Positions 37,468 to 46,526 of a DNA stretch of 64,000 nucleotides are shown here, piece after piece. A model generated the notes under the pieces. That model saw only the letters and a program-made list of their open reading frames with translations, was not told the origin of the DNA and made no database searches. How positions within the stretch are numbered: the first letter of the stretch is position 1; each line of letters begins with the position of its first letter. The DNA is taken from the NCBI RefSeq assembly GCF_022844445.1, contig NZ_JALHLS010000001.1, positions 186,001 through 250,000 of the forward strand, in the 5' to 3' direction. Position numbers and translations under genes: made by a program. This DNA comes from Hyphomonas sp. (GTDB lineage Bacteria > Pseudomonadota > Alphaproteobacteria > Caulobacterales > Hyphomonadaceae).

Positions 37468-40005
37468 ATGACGTACAAGAACTTCCTTCTCGCAGCGGCA
37501 GCGACCTTTGCCGTCTCGTCTGGAGCCCAGGTGGCCTGGGCGCAGGAAGATGCGGCGGCTGAAGAAGCCCGCACGCTGGAGACCGTGGTCACACTCGGCA
37601 CGCGCGTGGCCAACCGGTCAGCGCTCGATACGGCCGCGCCGGTCGACGTCGTCTCGGCCGAAGCGATTCAGAATATTGGCGTCGGCGAATTGAACCAGTC
37701 GCTGTCGGTCAACCTGCCCGCTCTGAACTTCCCCCGCCCTGCCCTTGCAGACGGAACCGACTCGGTTCGCCCGGCGGCACTGCGCGGCCTGGCGCCAGAC
37801 CAGACCCTTGTGCTGGTCAACGGCAAGCGCCGCCACCAGGCATCGCTTGTCAACGTTAACGGCACGGTCGGCCGCGGCTCGTCGGCAGTAGACTTGAATA
37901 CCATCCCGAACCTCGCTGTCGGCGGCGTCGAAGTGCTTCGTGACGGCGCCTCGGCCCTTTACGGCTCGGACGCGATTGCCGGCGTGGTCAACGTGCGCCT
38001 GCGCGAAGCCTCTGAAGGCGGCGCCGTCTCGGCCACCTATGGCTGGCGCGAGACGGAATACTCGGCCCCGGTCATCACCCCCACCGCGCCTGGCGTGCCG
38101 AACCCCGGCCCAGAATTCACCCGCGAGCGTTCCGACGGCAACATCTGGACCATCGGCGGATGGAAGGGCTTGTCACTGGGCGACGACGGCTTCCTTACCG
38201 TCACCGGCGAGTACAAGGACCAGCGCCACACCGAGCGTTCGGGCTATGACCACCGCCAGCAATACCCGGCCGGTAATGCCGCTTCCGAAGCGATCATCAA
38301 CCGCTTCAACGCCTGGACCGGCGAACCGGAGCTTGAACAGCTAAGCCTGTTTGCCAATGCCGGCTATGACCTCGCCAACGGCGCGGAACTCTATGGCTGG
38401 GCCAGCTTCCAGGACCGCGAGACGATCTCGGCCGGCTTCTTCCGCCTGCCCAGCGACACGCGCAACGTGATCCAGATCTACCCGAACGGTTTCCTGCCGA
38501 AGATCAATCCGACGACGACGGACTATTCGACCCTTGGCGGCGTGCGCTTCGACTTTGCAGGCTGGGATGCCGACGCGTCGATCGGGTACGGCTCCAACAA
38601 GATGGAATTCCAGATCATCGACACGCTGAACCGTTCGCTCGGCACCGCGTCGGGCACGGAATTCGATGCCGGCGGCTTCGAGCATTCGCAGCTCGTCGCC
38701 AACCTCGCCTTCGTGAAGGGCTTTGCCGTTGACGGACTCGCGTCGGAACTGAACGTAGCCTGGGGCGCGGAAGCCCGTCAGGAAACTTACGAGATCTTCG
38801 CGGGCGAACCGGATTCCTACCGCAACGGCGGCGTTCTCCTGCCGCTGCTTGGCCCGGGCTGCACAGCACCGACCGCGGCGCAAACTCTGGCCGGCGGCTG
38901 TGCCACGGCGTCAGGCTCTCAGGTGTTCCCGGGCTTCCGTCCGGCGAACGAGCTGGAAGAAGACCGCACCGCTATCGGCGTCTATCTTGACCTTGAAGCC
39001 AACGTGACCGAAGCACTCCTCGTGTCCGGCGCGGTGCGCGGCGAATCCTACTCGGACTTCGGCGAAACGCTGACCGGCAAGCTGGCCGCCCGTTATGACT
39101 TCAACGATGCCTTCGCGCTTCGCGGCTCAGTCCAGAACGGCTTCCGTGCGCCGTCGCTGCAGCAGCAATTCTTCACCACAACGTCAACCAACTTCATCAA
39201 CGGTGTGCCGTTCGACATCACGACCTTCCGCGTCGATGATCCGATCGCCCGCGCTCTTGGTGCAGAAGACCTCGATGCCGAGAAGTCGATCAACTACGCC
39301 CTCGGCGGCGTGCTTCAGTTGGGCGCCTTCAACCTGACGGTCGACGCCTACCGCATCGATGTGGAAGACCGCATCGTGCTGTCGGAGAACCTGACGGCCA
39401 CCAACGTGCAGAACTACCTCGTCTCCCAGGGCTTCATCGGCTCCGGCGGCGGGCGCTTCTTCATCAACGGGGTCGACACCGAGACGACCGGCGTGGATAT
39501 CATCGCCAACTATGCCTTCCCGGAAACCGCGTTCGGCTCGTTCAGCGCGACTGCCGGTGCCAACTTCAACAAAACTGAAGTGACCGCCGTTCCGGCAATC
39601 CCGGTGCTGACGGCGCTCACCCCGCCGCCGGTTCTGTTCGCCCGCACCAACGTGCTCACGCTCGAGGACGGCACACCGAAGGACAAGTTCACCGGTCAGC
39701 TGAACTGGGAACATGGTCCGTTCGCGGGCACCCTCCGCGCCGTACGTTACGGCGAAGTGCTGGTGCCGTCGAACAACCCGGCACTGGACTATACGCTCGA
39801 CCCCAAGACGCTGATCGATCTTGAGGCGCGCTATACCTGGAACGACCTCGTCACCCTCGCGGTCGGCGCGGACAACATCCTCGACGAGTATCCGGATGCG
39901 GCCCCGCTGGGTCTCAACTCGACCGGCAACACGCCGTTCTCCACCTACTCGCCGTTCGGCTATTCGGGCCGCTTCATCTACACAAAAGCGACCCTCAACT
40001 TCTGA
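37468..40005 (+). CDS. TonB-dependent outer-membrane receptor
   Basis: An 845-residue beta-barrel transporter. A signal peptide ends near residue 26 (SGAQVAWAQED). The plug domain shows ETVVTLGTRVANRSALDTAA (TonB-box region), LNQSLSVNLPALNFPR, RGLAPDQTLVLVNGKRRHQ, NTIPNLAVGGVEVLRDGAS and ALYGSDAIAGVVNVRL. The barrel carries the final strand motif ending in Phe (FIYTKATLNF). The ATG at 37468 is used because CGGAG lies ten bases before it and it begins the signal peptide. The ligand is unknown; the next genes encode hydrolytic and oxygenase-family enzymes, suggesting uptake of an organic substrate rather than only a siderophore. Confidence 0.93.
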   Translation: MTYKNFLLAAAATFAVSSGAQVAWAQEDAAAEEARTLETVVTLGTRVANRSALDTAAPVDVVSAEAIQNIGVGELNQSLSVNLPALNFPRPALADGTDSVRPAALRGLAPDQTLVLVNGKRRHQASLVNVNGTVGRGSSAVDLNTIPNLAVGGVEVLRDGASALYGSDAIAGVVNVRLREASEGGAVSATYGWRETEYSAPVITPTAPGVPNPGPEFTRERSDGNIWTIGGWKGLSLGDDGFLTVTGEYKDQRHTERSGYDHRQQYPAGNAASEAIINRFNAWTGEPELEQLSLFANAGYDLANGAELYGWASFQDRETISAGFFRLPSDTRNVIQIYPNGFLPKINPTTTDYSTLGGVRFDFAGWDADASIGYGSNKMEFQIIDTLNRSLGTASGTEFDAGGFEHSQLVANLAFVKGFAVDGLASELNVAWGAEARQETYEIFAGEPDSYRNGGVLLPLLGPGCTAPTAAQTLAGGCATASGSQVFPGFRPANELEEDRTAIGVYLDLEANVTEALLVSGAVRGESYSDFGETLTGKLAARYDFNDAFALRGSVQNGFRAPSLQQQFFTTTSTNFINGVPFDITTFRVDDPIARALGAEDLDAEKSINYALGGVLQLGAFNLTVDAYRIDVEDRIVLSENLTATNVQNYLVSQGFIGSGGGRFFINGVDTETTGVDIIANYAFPETAFGSFSATAGANFNKTEVTAVPAIPVLTALTPPPVLFARTNVLTLEDGTPKDKFTGQLNWEHGPFAGTLRAVRYGEVLVPSNNPALDYTLDPKTLIDLEARYTWNDLVTLAVGADNILDEYPDAAPLGLNSTGNTPFSTYSPFGYSGRFIYTKATLNF

Positions 40006-40031
40006 TCCGGCAACTCCGGACCTGAAACTGG

Positions 40032-40063
40032 CGCCGCCTCCGAAAGGGGGCGGCGTTTTTCGT
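40032..40063 (+). terminator. Rho-independent terminator after the TonB receptor
   Basis: CGCCGCCTCC (40032-40041), loop GAAA, GGGGGCGGCG (40046-40055), then TTTTTCGTTTT: a stable stem with one G-U pair and a good U-tract. Confidence 0.88.
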
Positions 40064-40088
40064 TTTCCCACAGGCGCGCTTCCGCATT

Positions 40089-40108
40089 AGTGTTGGTGCA
40101 CCAACACT
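40089..40108. promoter_or_regulatory. Perfect 20-bp palindrome, probable operator
   Basis: AGTGTTGGTG followed by its exact reverse complement CACCAACACT, 14 bases before the alpha/beta-hydrolase ATG. A 20-base perfect palindrome without a spacer suits a dimeric repressor such as a TetR-, MarR- or LuxR-type protein. No regulator gene is adjacent, and I did not see a second copy in the window. Confidence 0.65.
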
Positions 40109-40122
40109 CCGGGAGGACACAC

Positions 40123-41013
40123 ATGGCGCGCGCAAAAGCGAATGGGATCGAGATTGAGTATGACACGCTGGGCAACGCGAACGACCCGGCGGTCCTTCTG
40201 GTGATGGGCTTTGCCCTTCAGATGACACGCTGGCCGGAGGGTCTCAAGCGGGGCCTAGCGGATGCCGGCTTCCGGGTGATCTGGTTCGACAACCGGGATG
40301 TGGGTCTGTCGACCGAGTTCACGCAATATGTGCCACCCTCCCCCATGGACGTGCTGACCGCCGCGATGACCGGCCAGGACGCGAGCAAGCTTGTTCCGTA
40401 CACGCTCAATGCCATGGCGGCGGATTCGGCGGGCCTCCTAGACGCCATCGGGGTGGAGCAGGCCGACGTCCTCGGCGTGTCGATGGGGGGGATGATTGGC
40501 CAGCTGATGGCGCTGGATCATCCGCACAAGGTGAGGAAGCTGATCCCGGTGATGACGACGTCAGGTGATCCGATGTTGCCGCCGTCGACACCGGAAGCGA
40601 TGGCCGCGCTGACGGCGGTGCCGGCTTCACGCACACCGGAGGCGATCGGCGACATTGCCGTGCACGCCCAGCATGCCATCGGCTCACATGCCGACCTGCG
40701 CAACAGCGCCGAACTCATCCGTTCACGGGCAATCGATGATTTCCACCGCTCCGACCGCCCCTTCGGCATGGCGCGCCAGTATACCGCGATTATCGGCACG
40801 CCGCGCTGGCACGAACGCCTGGGGAGCGTGAAGGCGCCGACGCTCGTTCTGCACGGAGCGGATGACCCTCTGATCCGCCCGGCCGCTGGACAGGACATCG
40901 CCCGGCGCATCCCAGGCGCGGTATTCAAGTCCTATCCGAAGTGGGGCCATGATCTCGCCGACCGGATGAGCGACACGCTGGTGGCGGATATCGTGCCGTT
41001 CTTGCGGGCGTAG
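40123..41013 (+). CDS. Alpha/beta hydrolase
   Basis: A 296-residue hydrolase. Oxyanion region VLLVMGFALQMTRWPEGLK; the nucleophile Ser in ADVLGVSMGGMIGQLMA; the acid in LVLHGADDPLIRP; the His in YPKWGHDLADRM. It belongs to the esterase/epoxide-hydrolase-like group; aclacinomycin-methylesterase-like proteins share this start (FDNRDVGLST). The ATG at 40123 follows GGGAGG by eight bases. It follows the 20-bp palindrome and precedes the carotenoid-oxygenase-type gene by 95 bases. Confidence 0.88.
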   Translation: MARAKANGIEIEYDTLGNANDPAVLLVMGFALQMTRWPEGLKRGLADAGFRVIWFDNRDVGLSTEFTQYVPPSPMDVLTAAMTGQDASKLVPYTLNAMAADSAGLLDAIGVEQADVLGVSMGGMIGQLMALDHPHKVRKLIPVMTTSGDPMLPPSTPEAMAALTAVPASRTPEAIGDIAVHAQHAIGSHADLRNSAELIRSRAIDDFHRSDRPFGMARQYTAIIGTPRWHERLGSVKAPTLVLHGADDPLIRPAAGQDIARRIPGAVFKSYPKWGHDLADRMSDTLVADIVPFLRA

Positions 41014-41108
41014 GCCTTGATCCTTGTCAGGGTGCGGCGGCGCCGATAAGCTTCCTCCCTGCAGACGGGCTCGCAAGAGGTTCCGCTGACCGGGAGGCAA
41101 AGAACGCG

Positions 41109-42440
41109 ATGGTCGACACGAGTCTGGCACTACCTTGGCATTTGCGGAACAACTGGGCACCTCTTCAGGAAGAGCGGACGGACAGCGCGCTGACGGTCGA
41201 GGGCACGATTCCTCCGGAACTGAACGGCACGTACATCCGCACCGGCCCCAATCCGAAGTCGGGAAACTCCGCACACTGGTTTCTCGGCGACGGCATGGTG
41301 CACGGTGTGCGCCTCAAGGGCGGCAAAGTCGAATGGTATCGCAATCGCTTTGTTCAGACGCCGAACATTACGGAGTCGGACGCTCCGGCGGCACGCGGGG
41401 ATCTTAGACGCGGCAAGGGCAACACGCATGTGCTTGCGCACGGCAAGCAGATCCTTTGCTTGAACGAAAGCGCCTGGCCGTGGATGATCGATCAGGACCT
41501 GAACACGCTTGGCTTCCAAAACTATGACGGCAAGCTGCCCTGCTCGATGACAGCGCATCCGAAAGTTTGCCCTGAGACAGGCGAACTGTTCGCCTTCTCG
41601 TATTTTTCATTCCGGCCGCCCTACCTGCATTACATCCGGGTAGGGGCTGACGGGCAGCTGAAACAGGTCGAGGGGATCGACATCCCGAACATGGTGATGA
41701 TGCATGATTTCAGCATCACCCGGAACTATGCGATCTTCCTGGACCTGCCGCTGGTGTACAACCCTGCCCTTCTGGCCACAGGCATGCCCTTCAAGTTTGA
41801 CGCAAAGGCGGGCGCTCGCATCGGCGTAATGCCGCGCAACGGAACGGCGCGCGATGTGCGCTGGTTTTCCATGCCACCCTGCTATGTGTTCCATACGGTC
41901 AATTCGTATGAGGACGGACGATCCGTCGTCATGCACGTCTCGAAGATGGTCTCGGCTTTCGGCGCGAACTCGAACGATTACTCGAACGTCGCGCGGCTGT
42001 GGAAATGGACCATCGATCTCGACAACGGCACAGTTTCCGAAGAGCAAGTGGACGACCAGCCCGGCGATTTCGGGCGGGTAAACGAGGCCAGGGTCGGGCT
42101 GAAGGCGCGTTATGGCTACCTGATGTCGCTAGCGGGGGAAGGCAATTCTGAAGAGCCGATCTATGGCTCGCAGATCATGAAGTATGACCTGCAGAGCGGT
42201 GCACGGACGATGCACGAGCTTGGCGAGACAGTACGCGGCGGAGAGCCTGTCTTCGTATCCGGCGGAGCCGGCGAGGACGAGGGCTGGCTTATGGTGATCT
42301 GCCACGACACAGGCAGCGGGAAATCAAAATTCGTGATTCTCGACGCGCAAAACATAAGCGCGCCGCCCGTAGCGACAATCCGGCTGCCGGGGCGCGTGCC
42401 GTACGGCGCCCATGGCAGCTGGATCCCGCTTCAGGCCTGA
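41109..42440 (+). CDS. Carotenoid oxygenase (RPE65/CCD)-family dioxygenase
   Basis: A 443-residue non-heme iron enzyme of the family that cleaves carotenoids, apocarotenoids or stilbenes. The four iron-binding His sites are recognisable: TAHPKVCPETGEL, MMHDFSITRNYAIF, CYVFHTVNSYED and GAHGSWIPL. Family opening ELNGTYIRTGPNPKS and HWFLGDGMVHGVRL are present. Membrane-entry residues cannot be judged. GGGAGG precedes the ATG by nine bases. Neighbouring hydrolase, cyclase and GST genes hint at a catabolic locus for an aromatic or terpenoid compound (inference). Confidence 0.9.
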   Translation: MVDTSLALPWHLRNNWAPLQEERTDSALTVEGTIPPELNGTYIRTGPNPKSGNSAHWFLGDGMVHGVRLKGGKVEWYRNRFVQTPNITESDAPAARGDLRRGKGNTHVLAHGKQILCLNESAWPWMIDQDLNTLGFQNYDGKLPCSMTAHPKVCPETGELFAFSYFSFRPPYLHYIRVGADGQLKQVEGIDIPNMVMMHDFSITRNYAIFLDLPLVYNPALLATGMPFKFDAKAGARIGVMPRNGTARDVRWFSMPPCYVFHTVNSYEDGRSVVMHVSKMVSAFGANSNDYSNVARLWKWTIDLDNGTVSEEQVDDQPGDFGRVNEARVGLKARYGYLMSLAGEGNSEEPIYGSQIMKYDLQSGARTMHELGETVRGGEPVFVSGGAGEDEGWLMVICHDTGSGKSKFVILDAQNISAPPVATIRLPGRVPYGAHGSWIPLQA

Positions 42441-42447
42441 AGCCGCC

Positions 42448-43419
42448 TCAGCGGATCGCCACCGGGTTCACGATGGCCTGAACGGCGCCTTCGAGTCTCG
42501 GCGCGCCGAGCGTGAAGAAGAACTCTGTCACGCCGTCCGCGGCGAGTTCAGTCGTTACCATGTTCTCGAGGATGTAGACGCCGTTCTTGGCGAGGAGCGT
42601 GAGGTGCACGTCGAAGGGGCGTGTCTCCTTCTCGAATGGGATGACTTCCAGGGCCCACGTGTCGGCGCCGATGGCGACGACGCCGAGATCGGCGAGGTAT
42701 TGCGCGCCTTCAACGCCCAGGCCGGGCTCGACAGGCGAGAGTTCGGCCGAGCCCTCGGTCGCCTTCATTGTGCCGGTGTGGAAGAGGACGATGTCGCCCT
42801 TGCCGATGGTGATCCCGGCAGCTTTTGCGGCGGCTTCGATTTCGGCGCGGTTGAAAGCGGTGCCGGCGGGCACCGGATCGCCGAAAGCTTTCGTCATGTC
42901 GAGCAGCACGCCGCGCGTGGCGACCGGCGGCAACGTGTGTGTGCCATACTGAGTGAGACCGCCCGTGGTGACGAAATCCGCAACGGGGACGCCGTTATAG
43001 TAGCGGTGGTCGATGCCCATGTGGCCGAGGCCGTCGAGCTGGCTGCCGATGCCGACATAGGTGTTTACGAGGTCGTCATTGCCAACTGCCTTGTTCTCGC
43101 CGAGCGGAGTGCCCGAACCGTCTGACAACTGAAGAACCGTCATGTTGAAGGTGCGTGGGCCATAGGCGGGCGTCTTCTTGCCTGTGATCTGGCCGAGGGC
43201 GTAGGTCTTGCCGGTGGTGATGAGTTTCGCTGCTTCGGCTGTTTTCTCCGGGGACAGATTATTCATCGCCCCGAGCCGGTCGTCCGCGCCGTAGCGGGAG
43301 GGATACCAGCCTTCGGATTTCGCTTCTGTCTTTGCGGCGGCGGCAGGTGCCTCCGCGCTCGAGATGTGGCCGCACGCGGCGAGCAGCGCCGTGCCGGCGA
43401 TCAACATGCGTTTCATCAT
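42448..43419 (-). CDS. Cyclase-family (kynurenine-formamidase-like) lipoprotein
   Basis: A 323-residue predicted lipoprotein (signal ends GTALLAACGH, Cys16). The fold is of the 'cyclase' superfamily that includes kynurenine formamidase and manganese-dependent isatin hydrolase: NTYVGIGSQLDGLGHMGI resembles the HxGTHxDxPxH metal motif in degenerate form, with later GVLLDMTKAF, IGKGDIVLFHTG and GADTWALEVIPF. The usual first His of the metal motif is not obvious. It is convergent with the carotenoid-oxygenase gene (7 bases apart). Confidence 0.82.
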   Translation of the reverse strand: MMKRMLIAGTALLAACGHISSAEAPAAAAKTEAKSEGWYPSRYGADDRLGAMNNLSPEKTAEAAKLITTGKTYALGQITGKKTPAYGPRTFNMTVLQLSDGSGTPLGENKAVGNDDLVNTYVGIGSQLDGLGHMGIDHRYYNGVPVADFVTTGGLTQYGTHTLPPVATRGVLLDMTKAFGDPVPAGTAFNRAEIEAAAKAAGITIGKGDIVLFHTGTMKATEGSAELSPVEPGLGVEGAQYLADLGVVAIGADTWALEVIPFEKETRPFDVHLTLLAKNGVYILENMVTTELAADGVTEFFFTLGAPRLEGAVQAIVNPVAIR

Positions 43420-43478
43420 GGTCTCCTCCCTTTATGTTTGGGCCGACCGTAACCGGGCGGGCGCCCTTGGCAAGGGCG

Positions 43479-44426
43479 TCAGGCGCGGCGCACCAGAAAC
43501 CCGGCGCGCGGGAAGTGGACGTGGATCGTCTCGGCCTCGGGCGTGAAGCGGCGCAGGATGATGCGCTGCGAATCGGCATGCACCAGTTCCCCCTCGACCC
43601 AGTCCTGACCGTAATCGTCGGGCGCAACCGCTACCCGTTCGCCCGGCGAGAACTCCTGCGGTTCATTGCGCGTGGTGGCTGCAACGAGACGGGGCGCTGC
43701 GTCCTTCGCAATCGCAATGGCCTCTTTCGCGGTGATCGTCTCGGGCTCCTGCCCTTCCACTTCGGCGAGGCGCCGGTACCAAGCGGCCGTCAACGGTGCA
43801 TTTTCGAGGCATGAATCTGCAAACTCCGGGACGGCAGACTTCATCCACCAGACGTTCATGTAGGCATGAACATCGACAAGACCCGGCTTGGCGCCGATCA
43901 GGTAATTGCCGCTGCCCGCGCCTTTTCCGCCGGCGAGGCGCTCCTCGATCAGCATCAGGCGCGCGCGCCATTGGTCTCGCATCATCGGCGCTACAGCCTT
44001 CATGGCCGGAATATTGAACGGACGGCCCGAAAGCTGTTCGCGGTCCTTAATGAACGCTTCCGGCACATTATCGCCCATATGACCGAAGATGACGGCGACC
44101 GAGGACTGGAACCACCGCGAGTCCGCCCAACCTGCCACGATCTGCGCGAGGCCTTCATGGCCGGGCAGCTTCAACGCATACAGCGGATAGCGAGCCTCGA
44201 TCTCGCGTAGGATGATGGCGGAATCGCAGTACACGTCGGCGCCGATCTGCAACACAGGAATGCGCCGGTATCCGCCGGTTAAAGGAATGAGATCAGGCTT
44301 CGGCATAATCACCGGCTGCTCGACGCGCGCATAGGCGAGGTTCTTGAGCCTCAGTGCCAAGCGCACCTTCTCTGAAAACGGGGACGAAGGGTATTCGTGC
44401 AGGATGATGCTGCGTGCGTCGGCCAT
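43479..44426 (-). CDS. Glutathione S-transferase-like protein
   Basis: About 315 residues. The thioredoxin-like domain opens with IILHEYPSSPFSEKVRLALR, has the cis-Pro segment RRIPVLQIGADVYCDSAIIL and the Asp-Ser glutathione loop (DSAIIL). The helical domain follows (GHEGLAQIVAGWADSRWFQS). The C-terminal ~80 residues (PGERVAVAPDDYGQDWVEGE) are an extra beta-rich part, unusual for a plain GST. The Ser in SPFSEKVR may be catalytic. ATG at 44426 is used rather than one four codons upstream. Possible role in the adjoining catabolic locus. Confidence 0.85.
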   Translation of the reverse strand: MADARSIILHEYPSSPFSEKVRLALRLKNLAYARVEQPVIMPKPDLIPLTGGYRRIPVLQIGADVYCDSAIILREIEARYPLYALKLPGHEGLAQIVAGWADSRWFQSSVAVIFGHMGDNVPEAFIKDREQLSGRPFNIPAMKAVAPMMRDQWRARLMLIEERLAGGKGAGSGNYLIGAKPGLVDVHAYMNVWWMKSAVPEFADSCLENAPLTAAWYRRLAEVEGQEPETITAKEAIAIAKDAAPRLVAATTRNEPQEFSPGERVAVAPDDYGQDWVEGELVHADSQRIILRRFTPEAETIHVHFPRAGFLVRRA

Positions 44427-44566
44427 GTGTTTTCGCAAACCTCCCCGTATGCAAGGCGCGCACTTTGCGTGATCGCAGCATCTCGTAAAGGGGGCAAAGA
44501 CGACGTGTTGTGGTGCAGCGCAAGAAACGGGTGGCGCGCTGCGGCAGGCGGGCGCATTTTGTAGAC

Positions 44567-45451
44567 ATGTTTTCTGGTCAAGCTCCTCTAGACGAACGCG
44601 CCCGCGCCTATGACCGGATGGCGAAAGCCTTGGACTGGCTCGGCGAGACCTGGCCGGAATGGCCGGACCTGGAACAGGCAGCCGCTGCAGTCGGCCTGTC
44701 GCCGCATCACTTCCAGCGAGAGTTCACCCGCTGGGCCGGAATTAGCCCGAAACAATACCAGGGCGCCCTTGCCCACGGCGCAGCTGGCGAGCTGCTACGC
44801 GGCGGCGCAAGCGTGCTGGATGCCGCGCTGGAGACGGGCCTGTCCGGCCCAGGACGGCTGCACGACCTGTTCATCGCCCATGAGGGCCTGACGCCCGGCG
44901 AGGCAAAGGCCGGCGGCAAGGGTGCGGAACTGGTGCTCGGCCGCGCGCCGACACCGTTCGGCTTGGGCGCCTGGCTGATCGGCCCGCGGGGCCTCGTGGC
45001 GTTGGGCTTCATCGACGAGGGCGCGCCCGTTCGCACCGGCTTTGAGCATCAGGGCCGCAGCGAAGCAGACGCCTTTGCAGACCTAGCTGCACGCTATCCC
45101 GGCGCCGACCTCCGGCGGGATGACGCCGAGGCGGAACGCTTTGCCTCTTGCGTCTTCGAAGCCGGCGAGCCCCTGCCCGTCTGCCTCTATGGCACCTCGT
45201 TCCGGCGACAAGTGTGGCGCGCGCTTCTGGAGATCCCAGAAGGAAAGACCTGTACCTACGGGGCGCTGGCGAGCCGGATAGATGCCCCGAAGGCCGCCCG
45301 GGCCGTAGGCGCAGCCGTGGGCGCCAACCCCATCAGCTGGTTCATCCCCTGCCACCGGGCCCTTGCAGCCGATGGCCGGCTGCATAACTATCACTGGGGC
45401 GTGGCGCGCAAACGGGCCATGCTTGTCTACGAACGCGCGCACCGGGCCTGA
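44567..45451 (+). CDS. AraC-type HTH fused to methylated-DNA--protein-cysteine methyltransferase
   Basis: About 294 residues. The N-terminal half is an AraC/XylS-type helix-turn-helix: LEQAAAAVGLSPHHFQREFT, RWAGISPKQYQGALAH. The C-terminal half is an alkyltransferase: RRQVWRALLEIPEGKTCTYG, AARAVGAAVGANPISWFIPC with HRAL (active-site Cys in PCHR). This is the Ada-like fusion without the N-terminal zinc/methylphosphotriester domain, as in many bacteria. It repairs O6-methylguanine and may also bind DNA as a regulator. Start chosen at the ATG before SGQAPLDERA; no clear Shine-Dalgarno. Confidence 0.9.
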   Translation: MFSGQAPLDERARAYDRMAKALDWLGETWPEWPDLEQAAAAVGLSPHHFQREFTRWAGISPKQYQGALAHGAAGELLRGGASVLDAALETGLSGPGRLHDLFIAHEGLTPGEAKAGGKGAELVLGRAPTPFGLGAWLIGPRGLVALGFIDEGAPVRTGFEHQGRSEADAFADLAARYPGADLRRDDAEAERFASCVFEAGEPLPVCLYGTSFRRQVWRALLEIPEGKTCTYGALASRIDAPKAARAVGAAVGANPISWFIPCHRALAADGRLHNYHWGVARKRAMLVYERAHRA

Positions 45452-45499
45452 ATTTTGCGGGCTGCCTGGGCCGCCGAACCCGGATCAAAGCGACCTGCT

Positions 45500-45958
45500 A
45501 TGTATGCTTACCTTGCCCTCGTCATCGCTGTGGCCGCTTGGGGCATTCACCTCGCGCTGCGCTGGAAGCAGGCCCGGGAGTTTGCACCCGAACTGCTGAA
45601 AGCGCGCCAGAAGAGCGGCGAGCTGCCGGAAGGCATCAATGAAACCGAGTTTACCGACCTCTATCTGCGCGCCGAAGGCCCGCGCCGGGGGACCTATGTC
45701 TATTCGTGCGCCGCCTTCATCACGCTGTCGCTGGCGCCCCTGTCCTGGCTATTTAATAGCGTGTGGATCTCGGTCTGGCGCCTTGCCGGGGAGCCGCCGG
45801 TGTTCGAAGTCGGCACCCTGATCCACACGTTCAGCTTTTTCCTTGCCTTTTTCGGCCTGACCGTCGGCCTGCTGGCGGTGGCGATGCACCGTTATCACAC
45901 CCTTACCCCGCCGAACCTGAAACAGGTGATGCGCACCCTCCGGGAGACACATTCATGA
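45500..45958 (+). CDS. Small polytopic membrane protein, unknown function
   Basis: About 152 residues with three hydrophobic helices: residues 2-17 (YLALVIAVAAWGIHLAL), about 68-88 (CAAFITLSLAPLSWLF) and about 110-130 (FSFFLAFFGLTVGLLAVA). The loop between the first two is charged (GINETEFTDLYLRAEGPRRG). No family is recognised. It overlaps the glyoxalase I gene by four bases (ATGA) and lies 48 bases after the alkyltransferase fusion. Confidence 0.72.
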   Translation: MYAYLALVIAVAAWGIHLALRWKQAREFAPELLKARQKSGELPEGINETEFTDLYLRAEGPRRGTYVYSCAAFITLSLAPLSWLFNSVWISVWRLAGEPPVFEVGTLIHTFSFFLAFFGLTVGLLAVAMHRYHTLTPPNLKQVMRTLRETHS

Positions 45959-46428
45959 GCGTCGAATTCCTGCACACGATGGTGCGCGTCAGCGATATCG
46001 AAGCAGCCAAGCGTTTCTACTGCGACGGCCTCGGGCTCTCCGAAGTGACACGGTATGACAACGAGGCGGGCCGGTTCACGCTGGTCTTCCTCGCGTCCCC
46101 TTCTGACATTGTGCGGGGCGGCGGTGTGCCGGCGGGCGCCTCGCCGACCTCGCTGAACATCCCGATGATCGAGCTGACCTGGAACTGGGATGAGAAGGAC
46201 TATGCCGGCGGGCGCAATTTCGGCCACCTCGCCTATCAGGTCGACGACATCTACGCCGCCACGCAGCGGTTCGCCGACCTTGGCGTAGCCATCGCGCGCC
46301 CGCCGCGCGACGGCCGCATGACCTTCATCCGCTCGCCGGACGGCATCTCGGTCGAACTGCTCCAGAAGGGCAAGCCGCAGCCGCCGAAAGAGCCCTGGGC
46401 GAGCGCGCCGAACATCGGCGCGTGGTAG
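45955..46428 (+). CDS. gloA: Glyoxalase I (lactoylglutathione lyase)
   Basis: A 157-residue VOC-fold enzyme that isomerises the methylglyoxal-glutathione adduct. Metal ligands appear as His7 in VEFLHTMVRVSD, Glu in PMIELTWNWDEKDY, His in NFGHLAYQVDDIY and Glu in GISVELLQKG. It is coupled to the membrane protein gene by an ATGA overlap. Its partner glyoxalase II is encoded at 62980-63750. Confidence 0.9.
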   Translation: MSVEFLHTMVRVSDIEAAKRFYCDGLGLSEVTRYDNEAGRFTLVFLASPSDIVRGGGVPAGASPTSLNIPMIELTWNWDEKDYAGGRNFGHLAYQVDDIYAATQRFADLGVAIARPPRDGRMTFIRSPDGISVELLQKGKPQPPKEPWASAPNIGAW

Positions 46429-46526
46429 CCGCACCGGGCAGCGCCTTGCCCGGACATTCGAGCGCGTGATAATGTCTCGGTGCCGGTCGCAAGACCCCGA
46501 AGGGGCGCCGGCGGGGAGACAGAAAC

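Noticed and set aside
39184-40071. 295-codon frame opposite the TonB receptor
   Set aside because: Antisense shadow; the receptor frame is continuous with signal peptide, plug and terminal Phe.
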